Assembly: GCA_016296485.1 (NCBI GenBank)
Contig: JAEDJF010000039.1
Span: 1 to 12,155 of the forward strand
Direction: 5' to 3'
DNA length: 12,155 bases
DNA from: Oscillospiraceae bacterium
GTDB lineage: Bacteria; Bacillota; Clostridia; Oscillospirales; Ruminococcaceae
Shown: piece by piece, positions 1 through 7,543 of the stretch
How positions within the stretch are numbered: position 1 is the first letter of the stretch
Layout of the letters: each line of letters opens with the position of its first letter
The notes under the pieces: generated by a model
Database searches by the model: none
What the model saw: only the letters and a program-made list of their open reading frames with translations
What the model was told of the DNA's origin: nothing
Position numbers and translations under genes: made by a program

Positions 1-40
1 TAACAAGACGGACGGCTTGTCAAACCGGGAAAATAGATTT

Positions 41-72
41 AAAGGCGCTCCCTTTGGGGGAGCGCCTTTTTT
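41..72. terminator. Rho-independent terminator, probably bidirectional, after coaX
   Basis: A 12-bp perfect stem (41-52 pairs with 58-69) encloses a 5-nt loop (53-57). It begins 10 nt past the coaX stop codon, so it should end the minus-strand operon. Read on the plus strand, the right arm runs into six T residues (67-72), which makes a stronger terminator in that direction. Read on the minus strand, the tail is UUU, then AAAUCU, then UUUU, which is weaker. This suggests the hairpin is shared with a convergent plus-strand gene lying left of the window. The stem is seen directly; use in both directions is inferred. Confidence 0.85.
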
Positions 73-78
73 GCTTCA

Positions 79-852
79 TTAAATTTCTTTCGCCCGGTCC
101 TCGAAAACCATTCGGATTCCTTCGAGGGGAAGGCGCTGGTCGATATAGTCGAAAAACCCCGATTCCTTTTCAAAAAGGCGGGCGAAGCCGCCGGTGGCGA
201 CGACCCTGGCGTTTTCGCCGAGGATATTTTTAAGGCTTTTCACCATTTTTTCCGTCGCGCCGAGGTAGCCGAAATAGGCGCCGGACTGCATACTTGAAAC
301 GGTGTTTCTGCCGATAGTCATTTCGGGCTTTACGATTTCAATTTTCGGTAGCTTCGAAGCCTTTTCGTAAAGGGCGTCCATAGAGGTCTTTATTCCGGGA
401 TAGATGAGCCCGCCGAGGTACTCGCCCTTTTCCGAAACCGCGTCGCAGGTGGTGGCGGTTCCGAAATCGACGATTATCACCGGGGCGCCGTATTTTCTTA
501 CGGCGGCGTAGGCGTCCACGAGGCGGTCAACGCCAACCTCGCGCGGATTTTCATAGAGGTTCGGAATCCTGCAGGGGAGGTTTTCGCCGACGACGTAAGG
601 GTCGAGCCCGAAGTATTTTTTCACGGCGCTCGTCAGGGAATAGTTGAGCTGGGGGACGACGGAGCTTATTACGGCGTCGGTCACGGCGCTCATCGGAATG
701 TGGCGGTGCTCAAAAAACTGGGTCGCGAAAAGCCCCACCTCGTCGGAGGTGATGTCGCGCTTCGAGCCGAGGCGGAACACGTCAACGAGCTCCTCTTTGT
801 CGTAAATTCCGAATTCCATGGTGGTGTTGCCGATGTCGATGACGAGTATCAT
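79..852 (-). CDS. coaX: Type III pantothenate kinase (CoaX)
   Basis: CoaX phosphorylates pantothenate with ATP, the first step of coenzyme A synthesis in the cytosol. Type III enzymes belong to the ASKHA fold, need a monovalent cation and are typically not feedback-inhibited by CoA. The 257-residue length is normal. The N-terminal phosphate-binding motif DIGNT is at residues 6-10. The GVDR motif carrying the catalytic aspartate (Asp109) is at 107-110. DFGTATTCD at 129-137 is the second nucleotide and cation-binding segment. IGRNTVSSMQSG at 180-191 and the TGG loop at 220-222 are also family features. The start is ATG, 9 nt after an AAGGAG site that lies inside the last codons of the upstream glycosyltransferase, whose stop codon is only 3 nt away. 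Translation is therefore probably coupled to that gene. It is the last gene of the operon and is followed by a hairpin terminator. No pathway partner is adjacent. The identification is secure. Confidence 0.97.
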   Translation of the reverse strand: MILVIDIGNTTMEFGIYDKEELVDVFRLGSKRDITSDEVGLFATQFFEHRHIPMSAVTDAVISSVVPQLNYSLTSAVKKYFGLDPYVVGENLPCRIPNLYENPREVGVDRLVDAYAAVRKYGAPVIIVDFGTATTCDAVSEKGEYLGGLIYPGIKTSMDALYEKASKLPKIEIVKPEMTIGRNTVSSMQSGAYFGYLGATEKMVKSLKNILGENARVVATGGFARLFEKESGFFDYIDQRLPLEGIRMVFEDRAKEI

Positions 853-855
853 CTT

Positions 856-2115
856 TTAAATCTCCTTTTGTTTAACGAAGTTGTCAATGGCGGTGCGGTA
901 CGCCTTTGAAAAAGAGTCCGGAAGGTGGAGCTTCGCGAAATTTTTTCCGCGAAAGCCCATCAGCTCACGTTCGCCCTCCTTTGCCGCCGTTAGCTCTTTG
1001 ATTGCGGCGGCGATGTTTTCGGCGCTCGGTGGCGAAGCGAGAACCGCGCCGCCGCAGCGCCGGAAGAACTCGGCGTTCTTTTCCGCCGCAGCGAGGACGG
1101 GGCGCCCCGCAAGAAGGACACGGAAAAACTCCCCGTGCTCAAAGGCGAGCCCTTTGAGCATATCGTTTTCGGAAGCGAAGATTCCGCCGGCGGCGGAAAG
1201 GGCGAAGGGAATATCCTCCCTTGGTATTTCGTCGCAGAAGGTGACGTTCGTGACGCCGCTTTCCCGCGCTATCCGCCGAAGGGTGGTTTTATAGCTCCCG
1301 TCGCCGATTATGAGCACCGAGAGCTTTTTATCAAAGCCGGCGGCGGACTTAATAAGTTTCTCAAGGTGAAGCCCCTTTCGGATTTCGCCGCAGAAGCAGA
1401 GGGTAAAGACCTCCCCCTCCGCCGCGGCTTCAAGGGAAGCTCTGAGGAGCTTCGCGTCCTCGGAGCGGGAGTTCGGCTCCGGGGGAGCCGGAACGAGCAT
1501 CTGGAGGGCGTTTCGCTGTCCGGTGAACTCCCGGAAGAACTCGGGATAGAGCCCGACGACGGCGTCGCTCTTTTCAAAGGCGGCGTTCACCGCCTTTTTG
1601 AGCACCGGAAAAACGGCGCTCACGGGGGAAGCAAGCCGGAGCTTTCGAAGAAGCTCCGCAGGGGAGCAGGGAAGCTCGGTTATGAGCACGCACCCGCCGA
1701 GCCGCGCCATTTTCGCCCCGGCGAAAACGCCGAAGGGAAGAAGGGAGCCGGCGATTACGGCGTCGGGCTTAAAAAGCCCGGTTATTCCGGCGGCGTTGGA
1801 GGTGAGAAGATTGTAAAAATCAAGGTAGCCCTTAAAGGGAAGGCGGGCGCCCCGGCGGCTTTCGCCGACCCGGATAATGAGGTGGGAAACGCCCTCCTCC
1901 TCCCGAAATTCGAAGATTCCTGCGTCCTCCTTCATAGGTTCCGGGACGGCGCGGATAACAAGGGCGTTGTCGCCCATTTCGGAAATTTCCTTCGCGAAAG
2001 CAAGGTGGCGGCGGAAGTTTTCCGCCGCAAGGCCCTCGAAAACTTCCTCCGCCGGGGAGGGAAGGGAGGTTTTTTCGGGCAGCCCCAGCCCGTCGTCAAT
2101 TATAAGTATATTCAT
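856..2115 (-). CDS. GT4-like glycosyltransferase, substrate unknown
   Basis: A predicted retaining GT-B glycosyltransferase of 419 residues, resembling the WbuB/WcaI-like branch of family GT4. The N-terminal half has a hydrophobic first strand (NILIIDD, 2-8) and the ENFRRHLAFAKEISEMG helix (32-48) typical of this branch. A SLLPFGVFAGAKMAR segment follows at 124-138. The C-terminal half has CGEIRKGLHLEKLI (242-255) and the family landmark GDGSYK (271-276), then VTFCDEIPREDIP (291-303). The donor-binding stretch is divergent: around 318-341 the usual E-x7-E or SPNK pattern is replaced by FEHGEFFRVLLAGRPVL. I chose the ATG at 2115 because AAGGCGGTG sits 4 nt upstream; an in-frame ATG at 2139 has no ribosome binding site and would add eight residues before the first strand. 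No signal peptide or membrane segment is evident. It lies where ftsY often follows smc. The sugar donor and acceptor cannot be read from the sequence. Confidence 0.82.
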   Translation of the reverse strand: MNILIIDDGLGLPEKTSLPSPAEEVFEGLAAENFRRHLAFAKEISEMGDNALVIRAVPEPMKEDAGIFEFREEEGVSHLIIRVGESRRGARLPFKGYLDFYNLLTSNAAGITGLFKPDAVIAGSLLPFGVFAGAKMARLGGCVLITELPCSPAELLRKLRLASPVSAVFPVLKKAVNAAFEKSDAVVGLYPEFFREFTGQRNALQMLVPAPPEPNSRSEDAKLLRASLEAAAEGEVFTLCFCGEIRKGLHLEKLIKSAAGFDKKLSVLIIGDGSYKTTLRRIARESGVTNVTFCDEIPREDIPFALSAAGGIFASENDMLKGLAFEHGEFFRVLLAGRPVLAAAEKNAEFFRRCGGAVLASPPSAENIAAAIKELTAAKEGERELMGFRGKNFAKLHLPDSFSKAYRTAIDNFVKQKEI

Positions 2116-2120
2116 AGCGC

Positions 2121-2180
2121 ACCGCCTTAAAATGAGCATTGTTAAAGGAAGTATCCTTATTTTCCCACAGAAAAGGCGGT
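2121..2180 (-). promoter_or_regulatory. Inverted repeat able to mask the glycosyltransferase ribosome binding site
   Basis: In the minus-strand transcript, accgcctt (2180 down to 2173) is perfectly complementary to aaggcggt (2128 down to 2121), with 44 nt between them. The second arm is the ribosome binding site of the glycosyltransferase gene. Inside the loop is a smaller hairpin, aagga-tact-tcctt (2158 down to 2145). The arms are seen directly; their role as a translational switch is inferred. The first arm begins 13 nt past the smc stop codon, so the structure is also part of the smc 3' end. Confidence 0.4.
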
Positions 2181-2193
2181 TTATACTATTAAA

Positions 2194-5100
2194 TTATGTA
2201 TCTATCTTCGCAACGTCCGAGAGCGCAAGCTCGAGCAGCTTCGAGACGCCCTCCTCCTGCATCGTCACGCCGTAGAGCCTGTCCGCGTGCTCCATGGTGC
2301 CGCGGCGGTGGGTGATGGCGATGAACTGGGTGTCCTCCGTAAGGCGGAGAAGGTACTCGGCGTAGCGGTCGACGTTCGCTTCGTCAAGGGCGGCTTCAAT
2401 CTCGTCAAGGATACAGAAGGGCGCCGGGCGCACCTTGAGAATGGCGAAATAGATGCCGATGGCGACGAGGGTCTGTTCGCCGCCGGAAAGGGAGGCGAGG
2501 TTGTTGATGATTTTTCCCGGCGGGTGGACGATGATGTCGATTCCGGATTCGAGGACGTTATCCGGGTCGGTGAGCACGAGTTTTCCCTCGCCCCCGCCGA
2601 AGAGGTCCTTGAACACAACGGCGAAGTTCCCGGCAATCTGGGTGAAGCGGTCCTGGAAGATTGTCCGCATCTGTCCCATAAGACTGTGGATAAGGGAGCG
2701 AAGCTCATCCCGGGATTTTTCCGCGTCCTCAATCTGGGTTTTCATAAAGTTGTAGCGCTCGTTTACCTCTTTAAACTCCTCGATAGCGGAGAGGTTCACG
2801 GGACCGAGGGCTTTGATTTTGCTCCGAAGCTCGTTTAAGCGGCGCTGCGCCTTCTGGGGCTCGGTAATTTCCTCCGCCAGCTCCTCGGCCATGCTGTAGG
2901 TGACCTCGTACTCATCCCAGAGCTGACCGATGATGCGGTCGTAGTCCTTTTGCATATCGTCAAGGCGGGCTCTCGCCTTGGCGAGCTTAACGGAAGCCTC
3001 CTCGCGGCGGGCGACGGTGTCCTTCTGGGCGGTGCGCTCCCGGGTGGTGGCGGCTTCAAAATCCTGCCGCTGGGCAAAGAGGGCGTTTATCTCCTCTTTT
3101 GCGGTTTCGGAAAGGGCGGAAAGGCGGAGCTTTTCCTCGGCTATTTCCTTTATCTCGGCGGCTAGGGCTTCGTTTTGTGCCTTTATTTCGCCGCTTCGTT
3201 TTTCGAGGGCGGCAATCTTTTCAAGGCGCTCGTCCCGGCTCGCAAGGAGCTGGGCAACGGCGGCTTCCGCCGCTTCGATGTCCTTTTGGACTATTGCGGC
3301 GGAAAGGGCGAGGGCGGAAACCGCCTCGCGGTTCGCCGCCTCTTTTTCCTCGGCGGCGGCAATCCGGGCGGAGATTTCCTCCGCCTCGGCGAGGAGCTTC
3401 GTTCTCTCAGCGTTCTTATTTTCAAGAAGTGCGGAGTATTCCCCGCGGCGGTTTTCGGCGTCGGCGACCGCCTTGCCGAGAATATTCCTTTGGGTCTCCG
3501 CCTCGGTTCCGGCGGACTCGGCGTCGGAAATCTGCATCAGAAGGCGCTTTTTCTCGCCCTCGGCGCGAATCCTGTCCTCGGAAACGGTACGAAGCTCGCT
3601 CTCGGTGGCGAGGGCTTCGGCGTCCATGGCAGAAATTTCGCCCTTAAGGCGGTTATAGTCGCCGTCGCTCTCGGAGAGCTGTTTTTGAAGGGCGGCGGAT
3701 TTTTTGAGAAGCTCGTCAATCTCCTGCTTTCTCGAAAGAAGTCCGGCGGATTTGACGCTGGAGCCGCCGGTGAGGGAGCCGCCGGCGTTCACGAGCTGAC
3801 CGTCAAGGGTGACGATTCTGAACTTGTAGCCGTATTTTTTCGCGATGGCGACGGCGCAGTCCAGGTCCTCGGCGACGACGATTCGCCCGAGGATATTTTT
3901 GACGACTCCGTCGTACTTCCTGTCGTAGCCCACGAGGTCGCAGCCGATTCCGACGAAGCCGTCGCAGGAGGAAAGCCCGTTTTCATCGAGGCGGTTTCCC
4001 TTGACGGAGGTGAGCGGGAGGAAGGTGACGCGCCCGCGCCCCTGCTCCTTGAGCATCTTAATGGCTTTTTTCGCCGCGTCCTCGTCGGTGACGACGATAT
4101 TCTGAAGGGCGGAGGCGGCGGCGGTCTCAATGGCAAGGCTGTACTTCGAATCGACGGAGAGAATCTTCGACACGGGCTCCAGAATTCCCCGAAGGGCGCC
4201 GGCGGCACCCTTATCGAGGACGAATTTCACGCTTTGCCCGAAGCCCTCCATATTGCGCTCGAGGTCCTGGAGGAGCCTTGCGCGCTGGGCAAAGTTCTCC
4301 GCGTCCCGGGCGATTTTACCCCGCTTTTCCTCAAGGGCGGAAAGCTGGTTCGCGCGGATTTCCCGCTTCATCGCGACGCCCGCCTTGCTGTTATTTAGGC
4401 TCTCGGTTCTGTCCTCAATGTCCTCAAGAAGGGCGTTAACCTCGAGAAGCTCCTTCTTGTAGCCGCTTACGAGAGAGAGTTTCTGTCCGGCGGAGAGGGA
4501 GAGCTGTTCAAGGCGCTCGTTGTACTGGTTGACGTCGTTCTCGGCGGTGGCGAGGACGACCTTTATATGGCTTATATCGGTGTCAAGCCCGGCGAGCCTT
4601 TCCTCCGCGGCGGATTTTTCGCCGAGAATGGACTGCTTTTCGAGGGCAAGCTTTTCGCCGGCGGCGGAAAGCTCCCCGGATTTTCTGTCAAGACTTTCGG
4701 CTTCGCCGCGCTTTGCGGCGAGCTCCTTCTTCCGAAGCTCGATGGCGGCTTCGCTCTCGCTCCCGAAGGAGGAAAGCTCCCCGATTTCGCCGGAAAGGCG
4801 CTTCATCTCCTCCTCGCCGTGACCTATGTCGTTTTGACAGACGGCGGCGCGGGCGGTGAGCTCCGACGCGGCGGACTCGTTTTCGGAGACGGCGGCGCGC
4901 TTTTGCTCGACGGAAATATCCACGTCCCGAATCTCCTCATAGAGGGAGTTTATGCGGTTTTCGGCTTCGTTATATTCGTTGTCAAGGCTGTCGTACTCCC
5001 CCTGGAAAACGCCGATGGAGCTGTTCTGCTCCGCAAGCTGGGATTTAAGGCGGCGCAGGGAGCGCATCCAGACGGAGATTTCAAGAGATTTTTTCTCCTC

Positions 5101-5757
5101 GGCGTACTCGAGGAATTTTTTCGCCTTTTCGGACTGCTCAAGGAGGGGACCGACCCTCTCCTCAAGGGCGGAGAGGTTGTCCCGAAGGCGGAGAAGGTTC
5201 TCGTCCGCCCGGGAAAGGCTGTGTTCCGCTTCCTCCTTGCGGTAGCGGAACTTTGAGATTCCGGCGGCTTCCTCGAAAATCTCCCGGCGCTGGTTCGGCT
5301 TCGCCCCGACAATTTCGGAGATTTTGCCCTGCCCGATGAGGGAGTAGCCGTCCCGCCCGAGACCCGTGTCCATAAAGAGCTCGTTCACGTCTTTAAGGCG
5401 GCAGACCTTTTCGCAGATGCGGTACTCGCTGTCGCCGTTTCGGTAGTATTTGCGGGAGACCACCACCTCGTCGTTATCGACGGGGAGGGAGCGGTCCGTG
5501 TTGTCAAGGCAAAGGCGCACTTCGGCGTAGCCGTGGGCGTGGCGAAGGGCGGTGCCGTTAAAAATAACGTCCTCCATCTTCGCTCCGCGAAGCGCCTTTG
5601 TGGACTGTTCGCCGAGGACCCAGCGCACGGCGTCGCTGATATTGCTTTTTCCGCTTCCGTTGGGACCGACGACGGCGGTCACGCCCCGCCCGAAATTGAG
5701 CCGGGTCTTGTCCGGGAAGGATTTGAAACCTTGAAGTTCAAGATATTTTAAAAACAA
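2194..5757 (-). CDS. smc: Chromosome segregation protein SMC
   Basis: SMC is the ATPase core of the bacterial condensin, which works with ScpA and ScpB on the nucleoid to fold and segregate chromosomes. The 1187-residue length is normal. The N-terminal head has Walker A GPNGSGKS at 31-38 and the Q-loop LIGQGKISEIV at 140-150. A long coiled coil follows (about 165-500), then the hinge (about 505-668) ending in the glycine-rich NAGGSLTGGS at 657-666. The return coil runs to about 1030. The C-terminal head has the signature LSGGEQ at 1090-1095, Walker B with FCILDE at 1114-1119, the D-loop ALDEANV and the switch region around THR at 1149-1151. The start codon is TTG, preceded by AAGGAAGTGA; the resulting N-terminus (MFLKYLELQGFKSF) matches family members, so the start is well supported. 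It lies 92 nt after the radical SAM gene. scpA and scpB are not in the window. Confidence 0.98.
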   Translation of the reverse strand: MFLKYLELQGFKSFPDKTRLNFGRGVTAVVGPNGSGKSNISDAVRWVLGEQSTKALRGAKMEDVIFNGTALRHAHGYAEVRLCLDNTDRSLPVDNDEVVVSRKYYRNGDSEYRICEKVCRLKDVNELFMDTGLGRDGYSLIGQGKISEIVGAKPNQRREIFEEAAGISKFRYRKEEAEHSLSRADENLLRLRDNLSALEERVGPLLEQSEKAKKFLEYAEEKKSLEISVWMRSLRRLKSQLAEQNSSIGVFQGEYDSLDNEYNEAENRINSLYEEIRDVDISVEQKRAAVSENESAASELTARAAVCQNDIGHGEEEMKRLSGEIGELSSFGSESEAAIELRKKELAAKRGEAESLDRKSGELSAAGEKLALEKQSILGEKSAAEERLAGLDTDISHIKVVLATAENDVNQYNERLEQLSLSAGQKLSLVSGYKKELLEVNALLEDIEDRTESLNNSKAGVAMKREIRANQLSALEEKRGKIARDAENFAQRARLLQDLERNMEGFGQSVKFVLDKGAAGALRGILEPVSKILSVDSKYSLAIETAAASALQNIVVTDEDAAKKAIKMLKEQGRGRVTFLPLTSVKGNRLDENGLSSCDGFVGIGCDLVGYDRKYDGVVKNILGRIVVAEDLDCAVAIAKKYGYKFRIVTLDGQLVNAGGSLTGGSSVKSAGLLSRKQEIDELLKKSAALQKQLSESDGDYNRLKGEISAMDAEALATESELRTVSEDRIRAEGEKKRLLMQISDAESAGTEAETQRNILGKAVADAENRRGEYSALLENKNAERTKLLAEAEEISARIAAAEEKEAANREAVSALALSAAIVQKDIEAAEAAVAQLLASRDERLEKIAALEKRSGEIKAQNEALAAEIKEIAEEKLRLSALSETAKEEINALFAQRQDFEAATTRERTAQKDTVARREEASVKLAKARARLDDMQKDYDRIIGQLWDEYEVTYSMAEELAEEITEPQKAQRRLNELRSKIKALGPVNLSAIEEFKEVNERYNFMKTQIEDAEKSRDELRSLIHSLMGQMRTIFQDRFTQIAGNFAVVFKDLFGGGEGKLVLTDPDNVLESGIDIIVHPPGKIINNLASLSGGEQTLVAIGIYFAILKVRPAPFCILDEIEAALDEANVDRYAEYLLRLTEDTQFIAITHRRGTMEHADRLYGVTMQEEGVSKLLELALSDVAKIDT

Positions 5758-5849
5758 ATCGTCACTTCCTTGAGTTTTGGTTTGTTGGTGTCTGCGAAAA
5801 TTTTGGCTGGGGGCGCTTTTTGAAAACGCGCGGGAGCGGGCGGGAAAAA

Positions 5850-6857
5850 TCAGCCCATTCCCTCCGCCATTATTTCAAAGCCCCCCGGGGCGATTGCCCC
5901 GTCGGCTTCGACCTTGACGTCGAAGCCAAGGGAGGACCAGTATTCTGCGTTGCTGCGGTGCTGACCGACGCATTTTGAAACGTCCGAGGGCGCGACCTTG
6001 AGCAAGTAGGCGCCCTTCGGGAGCCTTCCAATGAGGGGCGCGAGCTTTTTGCGAAAGCGAAGGCTTTCGCAGATTTCGCGGAACGCCGGGTGATAGGGTC
6101 CGGCGACGAGGCTTTCCTCAAGGGAGCGCTCCGAATGGAGCCCGAGGCGGATTACGTTAATTTTATACATCTCGAAAACGTCGAGAAGCTCGGCGCAGAG
6201 GGCGGCGGCTTCGTCAACTGTTTGCGGGGTATATTCCCCCGCCTCGTACCATTTCGCCATGGGCGTATTTTTGAGCACCAGAGCGGGATAGATTCGCATC
6301 GTGTCCGGCGAAAGGGAGATAAAATCAACGGCGGTCCTTATATCCTTTTCCCGGCTGCTGCCCGGAAGGCCGGTCATCATCTGAAGCCCGAGGGAAAAGC
6401 CCGCCGCCTTAATGAGGGCGGCGGCACGTTTGGTGTCCTCAAAGCTGTGCCCCCGGCGGTTTTTCTCGAGAACCGCGTCGTCGCTGCTCTGGGCGCCGAG
6501 CTCGATGGAGGTGACGCCGTAGCTTTTGAGCAGCTCGAGCACGTCCTCGTCGATGGCGTCCGGGCGGGTGCTCAAACGGATTCCCGAAAAGGCGCCCCGG
6601 CGCACCCATTTAGCCGCCGGCTCCAGAAGCGAGCACATAAGCTCGCGAGGAATCATTGTGAAGCTCCCGCCGAAGAAGCCCACCTCGGTCTTTTCACGGA
6701 AGCCGTGGAGCTCCCGGGCGGCTTTTTTAAGGGTTGCGTCAACTTCCTCCGGCGTCGGAACGCCGGACTCGCCGGTTATTGAATTTTGGTCACAGAATGA
6801 GCACCGGTGGGGGCAGCCCACCATCGGCACAAAGAAAGCTACGTTCGCGTGTTTCAT
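5850..6857 (-). CDS. Elp3-like radical SAM protein, function unknown
   Basis: A 335-residue radical SAM enzyme. The 4Fe-4S cluster motif CPHRCSFC gives Cys15, Cys19 and Cys22 in the CX3CX2C spacing. GGSFT at 63-67 is the usual glycine motif for binding S-adenosylmethionine. IELGAQSSDDAVLEKNRRGH (118-137) and RIYPALVLKNTPM (188-200) closely resemble the radical SAM half of Elp3. The acetyltransferase domain of Elp3 is absent: the C-terminal part (about 240-335) is short and carries VAGPYHPAFRE, which I recall as a marker of this stand-alone clostridial family. The ATG overlaps the rnc stop codon as ATGA, and a GGAG lies 11 nt upstream. The position between rnc and smc suggests a tRNA or RNA-related role, but the substrate is not known from sequence. 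Automated labels such as coproporphyrinogen oxidase would be misleading. Confidence 0.88.
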   Translation of the reverse strand: MKHANVAFFVPMVGCPHRCSFCDQNSITGESGVPTPEEVDATLKKAARELHGFREKTEVGFFGGSFTMIPRELMCSLLEPAAKWVRRGAFSGIRLSTRPDAIDEDVLELLKSYGVTSIELGAQSSDDAVLEKNRRGHSFEDTKRAAALIKAAGFSLGLQMMTGLPGSSREKDIRTAVDFISLSPDTMRIYPALVLKNTPMAKWYEAGEYTPQTVDEAAALCAELLDVFEMYKINVIRLGLHSERSLEESLVAGPYHPAFREICESLRFRKKLAPLIGRLPKGAYLLKVAPSDVSKCVGQHRSNAEYWSSLGFDVKVEADGAIAPGGFEIMAEGMG

Positions 6858-7543
6858 TCGCCCATCAGCTCCAGAGCCTCTTTTGCGGCGAGCTGCTCCG
6901 CAGATTTCTTGCTCTTGCCGACTCCGCGCCCGATGACGTTGCTGTTGAGCAGCACGTTTATCTCAAAGCGCTTGTCGTGGTCCGGACCGGTCTCGCCAAC
7001 GAGCACGTAGGAGAGCTTTTCCTCCGGGTTCTGCTGGATTATCTCCTGAAGAAGGGTTTTGTAGTCCTTGAAGGCGGCGTTTTCGACGTGCTCAAGGGAG
7101 CGCTTCACGAAGCTGAGAACAAATTCCGTGGCGGGCTCGATTCCGCCGTCAAGATAGACGGCGGCAATTATCGCCTCAAAGGCGTCCGCCAGAAGGGAGG
7201 GGCGCTCCCGCCCGCCGGAATTTTCCTCGCCGTGACCGAGTCGGAGAAACTCCCCGAGCCCCAGCTCCCCGGCAAACTCGCAGAGGGATTTTTCACAGAC
7301 CAGGGAAGCCCGAAGCTTCGTCAGATCGCCCTCCGGGAGCTTGGTGTAGTTTTCAAAAATGTAGTCGGAGACGATGATGCTCAAAACGGCGTCTCCGAGG
7401 AACTCCTGGCGCTCGTTGAACTCGGTGCAGCCCTTGGTTTCGTTGGCGTAGGAGGAATGGGTCACGCCGATTTCAAGAAGGCGGAGGTTCTTAAATTTGT
7501 AGCCCATCCGCTCTTCGAGCAGGGTTATGTCTTTTCCTTTCAT
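6854..7543 (-). CDS. rnc: Ribonuclease III
   Basis: RNase III cuts double-stranded RNA, matures rRNA precursors and processes some mRNAs in the cytosol. The 229-residue length is typical. The catalytic domain contains the signature NERQEFLGDAVL at 43-54, with Glu47 and Asp51, and the second metal-binding pair Asp120 and Glu123 in LLADAFEAIIAAVYLDGG. The expected four acidic residues are therefore present. A double-stranded RNA-binding domain occupies about 156-228, with the conserved GRGVGKSKKSAEQLAAKEAL segment at 205-224. The ATG overlaps the plsX stop as ATGA, and a full AAGGAGG lies inside the last plsX codons, so initiation should be strong. The gene stops in a second ATGA overlap with the radical SAM gene. 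The acpP gene often found between plsX and rnc is absent here. RNase III autoregulates by cutting its own leader in some bacteria; no such leader is visible in this overlap. Confidence 0.98.
   Translation of the reverse strand: MKGKDITLLEERMGYKFKNLRLLEIGVTHSSYANETKGCTEFNERQEFLGDAVLSIIVSDYIFENYTKLPEGDLTKLRASLVCEKSLCEFAGELGLGEFLRLGHGEENSGGRERPSLLADAFEAIIAAVYLDGGIEPATEFVLSFVKRSLEHVENAAFKDYKTLLQEIIQQNPEEKLSYVLVGETGPDHDKRFEINVLLNSNVIGRGVGKSKKSAEQLAAKEALELMGE

Noticed and set aside
2116..2139. An ATG at 2139 as start of the glycosyltransferase.
   Set aside because: No ribosome binding site precedes it, while AAGGCGGTG precedes the ATG at 2115, and the extra eight residues do not fit before the first beta strand.
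1135..4398. Long open frames on the plus strand (for example 1135-2130 and 3175-4398) opposite the glycosyltransferase and smc.
   Set aside because: They lie wholly antisense to well-identified genes, show low-complexity glycine, arginine or serine-rich translations and no known domain. They arise because the GC-rich coding strand rarely uses TTA, CTA and TCA codons.
5812..5832. Loose inverted repeat (gcgctttttgaaaacgcgc) after the radical SAM gene as a terminator.
   Set aside because: The arms are interrupted by a mismatch, the loop would be too small with full pairing, and no U-tract follows in the minus direction.
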